This document shows, in pieces, positions 4,485-5,496 of a stretch of DNA of 5,496 nucleotides. The stretch lies in NCBI GenBank assembly GCA_023954795.1, contig JAGSHA010000237.1, positions 1 through 5,496 on the forward strand. Reading direction: 5' to 3'. The DNA is from Oceanospirillaceae bacterium (GTDB lineage: Bacteria; Pseudomonadota; Gammaproteobacteria; Pseudomonadales; Balneatricaceae). Both the position numbers and the translations under genes were made by a program. The stretch's first letter is position 1. Every line of letters begins with the position of its first letter. The notes under the pieces are model-generated. The model was given only the letters and a program-made list of their open reading frames with translations, ran no database searches and was not told the origin of the DNA.

Positions 4485-5496
4485 ATGAGTCAATCTTCAA
4501 CGAAGCCAGCGTTTAACTGGGAAGACCCATTCTCTCTGGAAACACAGCTGACCGAAGAAGAGCGAATGATACGCGATGCAGCACATGACTATTGTCAGGG
4601 CCAGTTAAAACCTCGCGTTCTTGAAGCTAACCGTAAAGAGATCTTCCATACAGAAATCATGCAGGAACTGGGCGAGCTGGGCTTGCTGGGTTCCACTCTG
4701 CCTGAGCAGTACGGCGGTTCAGCCGTAAACTACGTATGCTACGGCCTGGTTGCCCGTGAAGTAGAGCGTGTCGATAGCGGTTACCGTTCTGCGATGAGTG
4801 TTCAGTCCTCTCTGGTCATGCACCCTATCTACGCTTACGGCACCGAAGAGCAGCGTATGAAGTACCTGCCTAAGCTGGCTTCCGGCGAATGGATCGGTTG
4901 CTTTGGTCTGACTGAACCGGATGTAGGTTCTGATCCAAACAACATGAAAACCCGCGCGACTAAAACAGACGGCGGCTACGTACTGAAAGGTGCGAAGATG
5001 TGGATCACCAACTCTCCGGTATCCGATGTCTTTGTTGTTTGGGCGAAACTGGATGGCGTCGTACGCGGCTTCATTCTGGAAAAAGGCATGGAAGGCCTGA
5101 GCGCACCTAAAATTGAAGGTAAGTTCTCCCTGCGTGCATCTATCACCGGCGAGATCGTTATGGAAGATGTCTTTGTTCCTGACGAAAACATTCTGCCAGG
5201 TGTCGAAGGTCTGGCCGGACCGTTTGGCTGCCTGAACAAAGCACGCTACGGCATCGCATGGGGTTCTTTGGGTGCAGCGGAATTCTGCTGGCACGCATCC
5301 CGTCAGTACACCCTGGACCGTATCCAGTTCCAGCGCCCACTGGCAGCCAACCAGCTGATCCAGAAAAAACTGGCTGACATGCAAACCGAAATCTCCCTAG
5401 GTCTGCAGGGCTGTCTGCAGATGGGTCGTCTGATGGATGAAGGACGCTGCCCGGTTGAACTGATCTCCCTGCTGAAGCGTAACAACTGTGGTAAAG
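4485..5496 (+). CDS. gcdH: Glutaryl-CoA dehydrogenase, 3' end outside window
   Basis: This FAD enzyme oxidises and decarboxylates glutaryl-CoA to crotonyl-CoA and CO2, passing electrons to electron-transfer flavoprotein, in lysine, tryptophan and glutarate breakdown. The visible 337 codons align closely with human GCDH as I know it. Blocks include ERVDSGYRSAMSVQSSLVMHP around 95-115, with R101 and S105 matching the human Arg94 and Ser98 near the substrate carboxylate; GCFGLTEPDVGSDP beginning near 138; KMWITNSP at 171-178; KFSLRAS at 213-219; ARYGIAWG at 253-260; and QFQRPLA at 281-287. These separate it from ordinary acyl-CoA dehydrogenases. The ATG at 4485 follows AAGAGG (4471-4476) by 8 bases; an out-of-frame ATG at 4478 sits too close to that site. 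The last 55 or so residues, including the catalytic Glu in the YEGTHD motif, lie past the window. Well-biased codons suggest good expression. Confidence 0.97.
   Translation, partial: MSQSSTKPAFNWEDPFSLETQLTEEERMIRDAAHDYCQGQLKPRVLEANRKEIFHTEIMQELGELGLLGSTLPEQYGGSAVNYVCYGLVAREVERVDSGYRSAMSVQSSLVMHPIYAYGTEEQRMKYLPKLASGEWIGCFGLTEPDVGSDPNNMKTRATKTDGGYVLKGAKMWITNSPVSDVFVVWAKLDGVVRGFILEKGMEGLSAPKIEGKFSLRASITGEIVMEDVFVPDENILPGVEGLAGPFGCLNKARYGIAWGSLGAAEFCWHASRQYTLDRIQFQRPLAANQLIQKKLADMQTEISLGLQGCLQMGRLMDEGRCPVELISLLKRNNCGK

Overview
The window looks like a chromosomal segment of a marine heterotrophic gammaproteobacterium, probably of the Oceanospirillales type. This rests on moderate GC content, AT-rich promoter regions, a tripartite TRAP uptake operon that carries its own universal stress protein, and a GcdH very close to the known proteobacterial and mitochondrial enzymes. 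The lineage is an inference from gene style and content; nothing here fixes a genus.

Layout. Bases 83-113 are a classic intrinsic terminator for a plus-strand gene that lies to the left of the window. Bases 114-503 hold no convincing gene; they contain a perfect TATAAT box and two inverted repeats in what would be the leader of the next operon. Then come dctP (periplasmic solute receptor, 504-1526), a 140-base gap with strong hairpins, dctQ (small membrane subunit, 1667-2224), dctM (large membrane subunit, 2214-3530, overlapping dctQ by 11 bases) and a UspA-family gene (3535-3975, GTG start, 4 bases after dctM). A hairpin at 4002-4027 probably ends the operon. A 509-base gene-free stretch (3976-4484) leads to gcdH (glutaryl-CoA dehydrogenase, from 4485), which is cut off by the window end after 337 codons.

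How the genes work together. DctP captures an organic acid in the periplasm and hands it to the DctQM membrane complex, which imports it using the sodium gradient. The UspA protein matches the arrangement of the teaABCD operon of Halomonas elongata, where TeaD, an ATP-binding UspA protein, modulates the ectoine TRAP transporter. GcdH converts glutaryl-CoA to crotonyl-CoA and CO2 in lysine, tryptophan and glutarate breakdown. The neighbourhood raises, but does not prove, the idea that the transporter imports glutarate or a related dicarboxylate.

I see no mobile element, CRISPR array, RNA gene or defence system, and no clearly undescribed system. The points most worth a second look are regulatory: the hairpins between dctP and dctQ, the palindrome in the dctP leader, the cluster of TTGCA/TGCAA motifs before gcdH, and the transporter-linked UspA protein.
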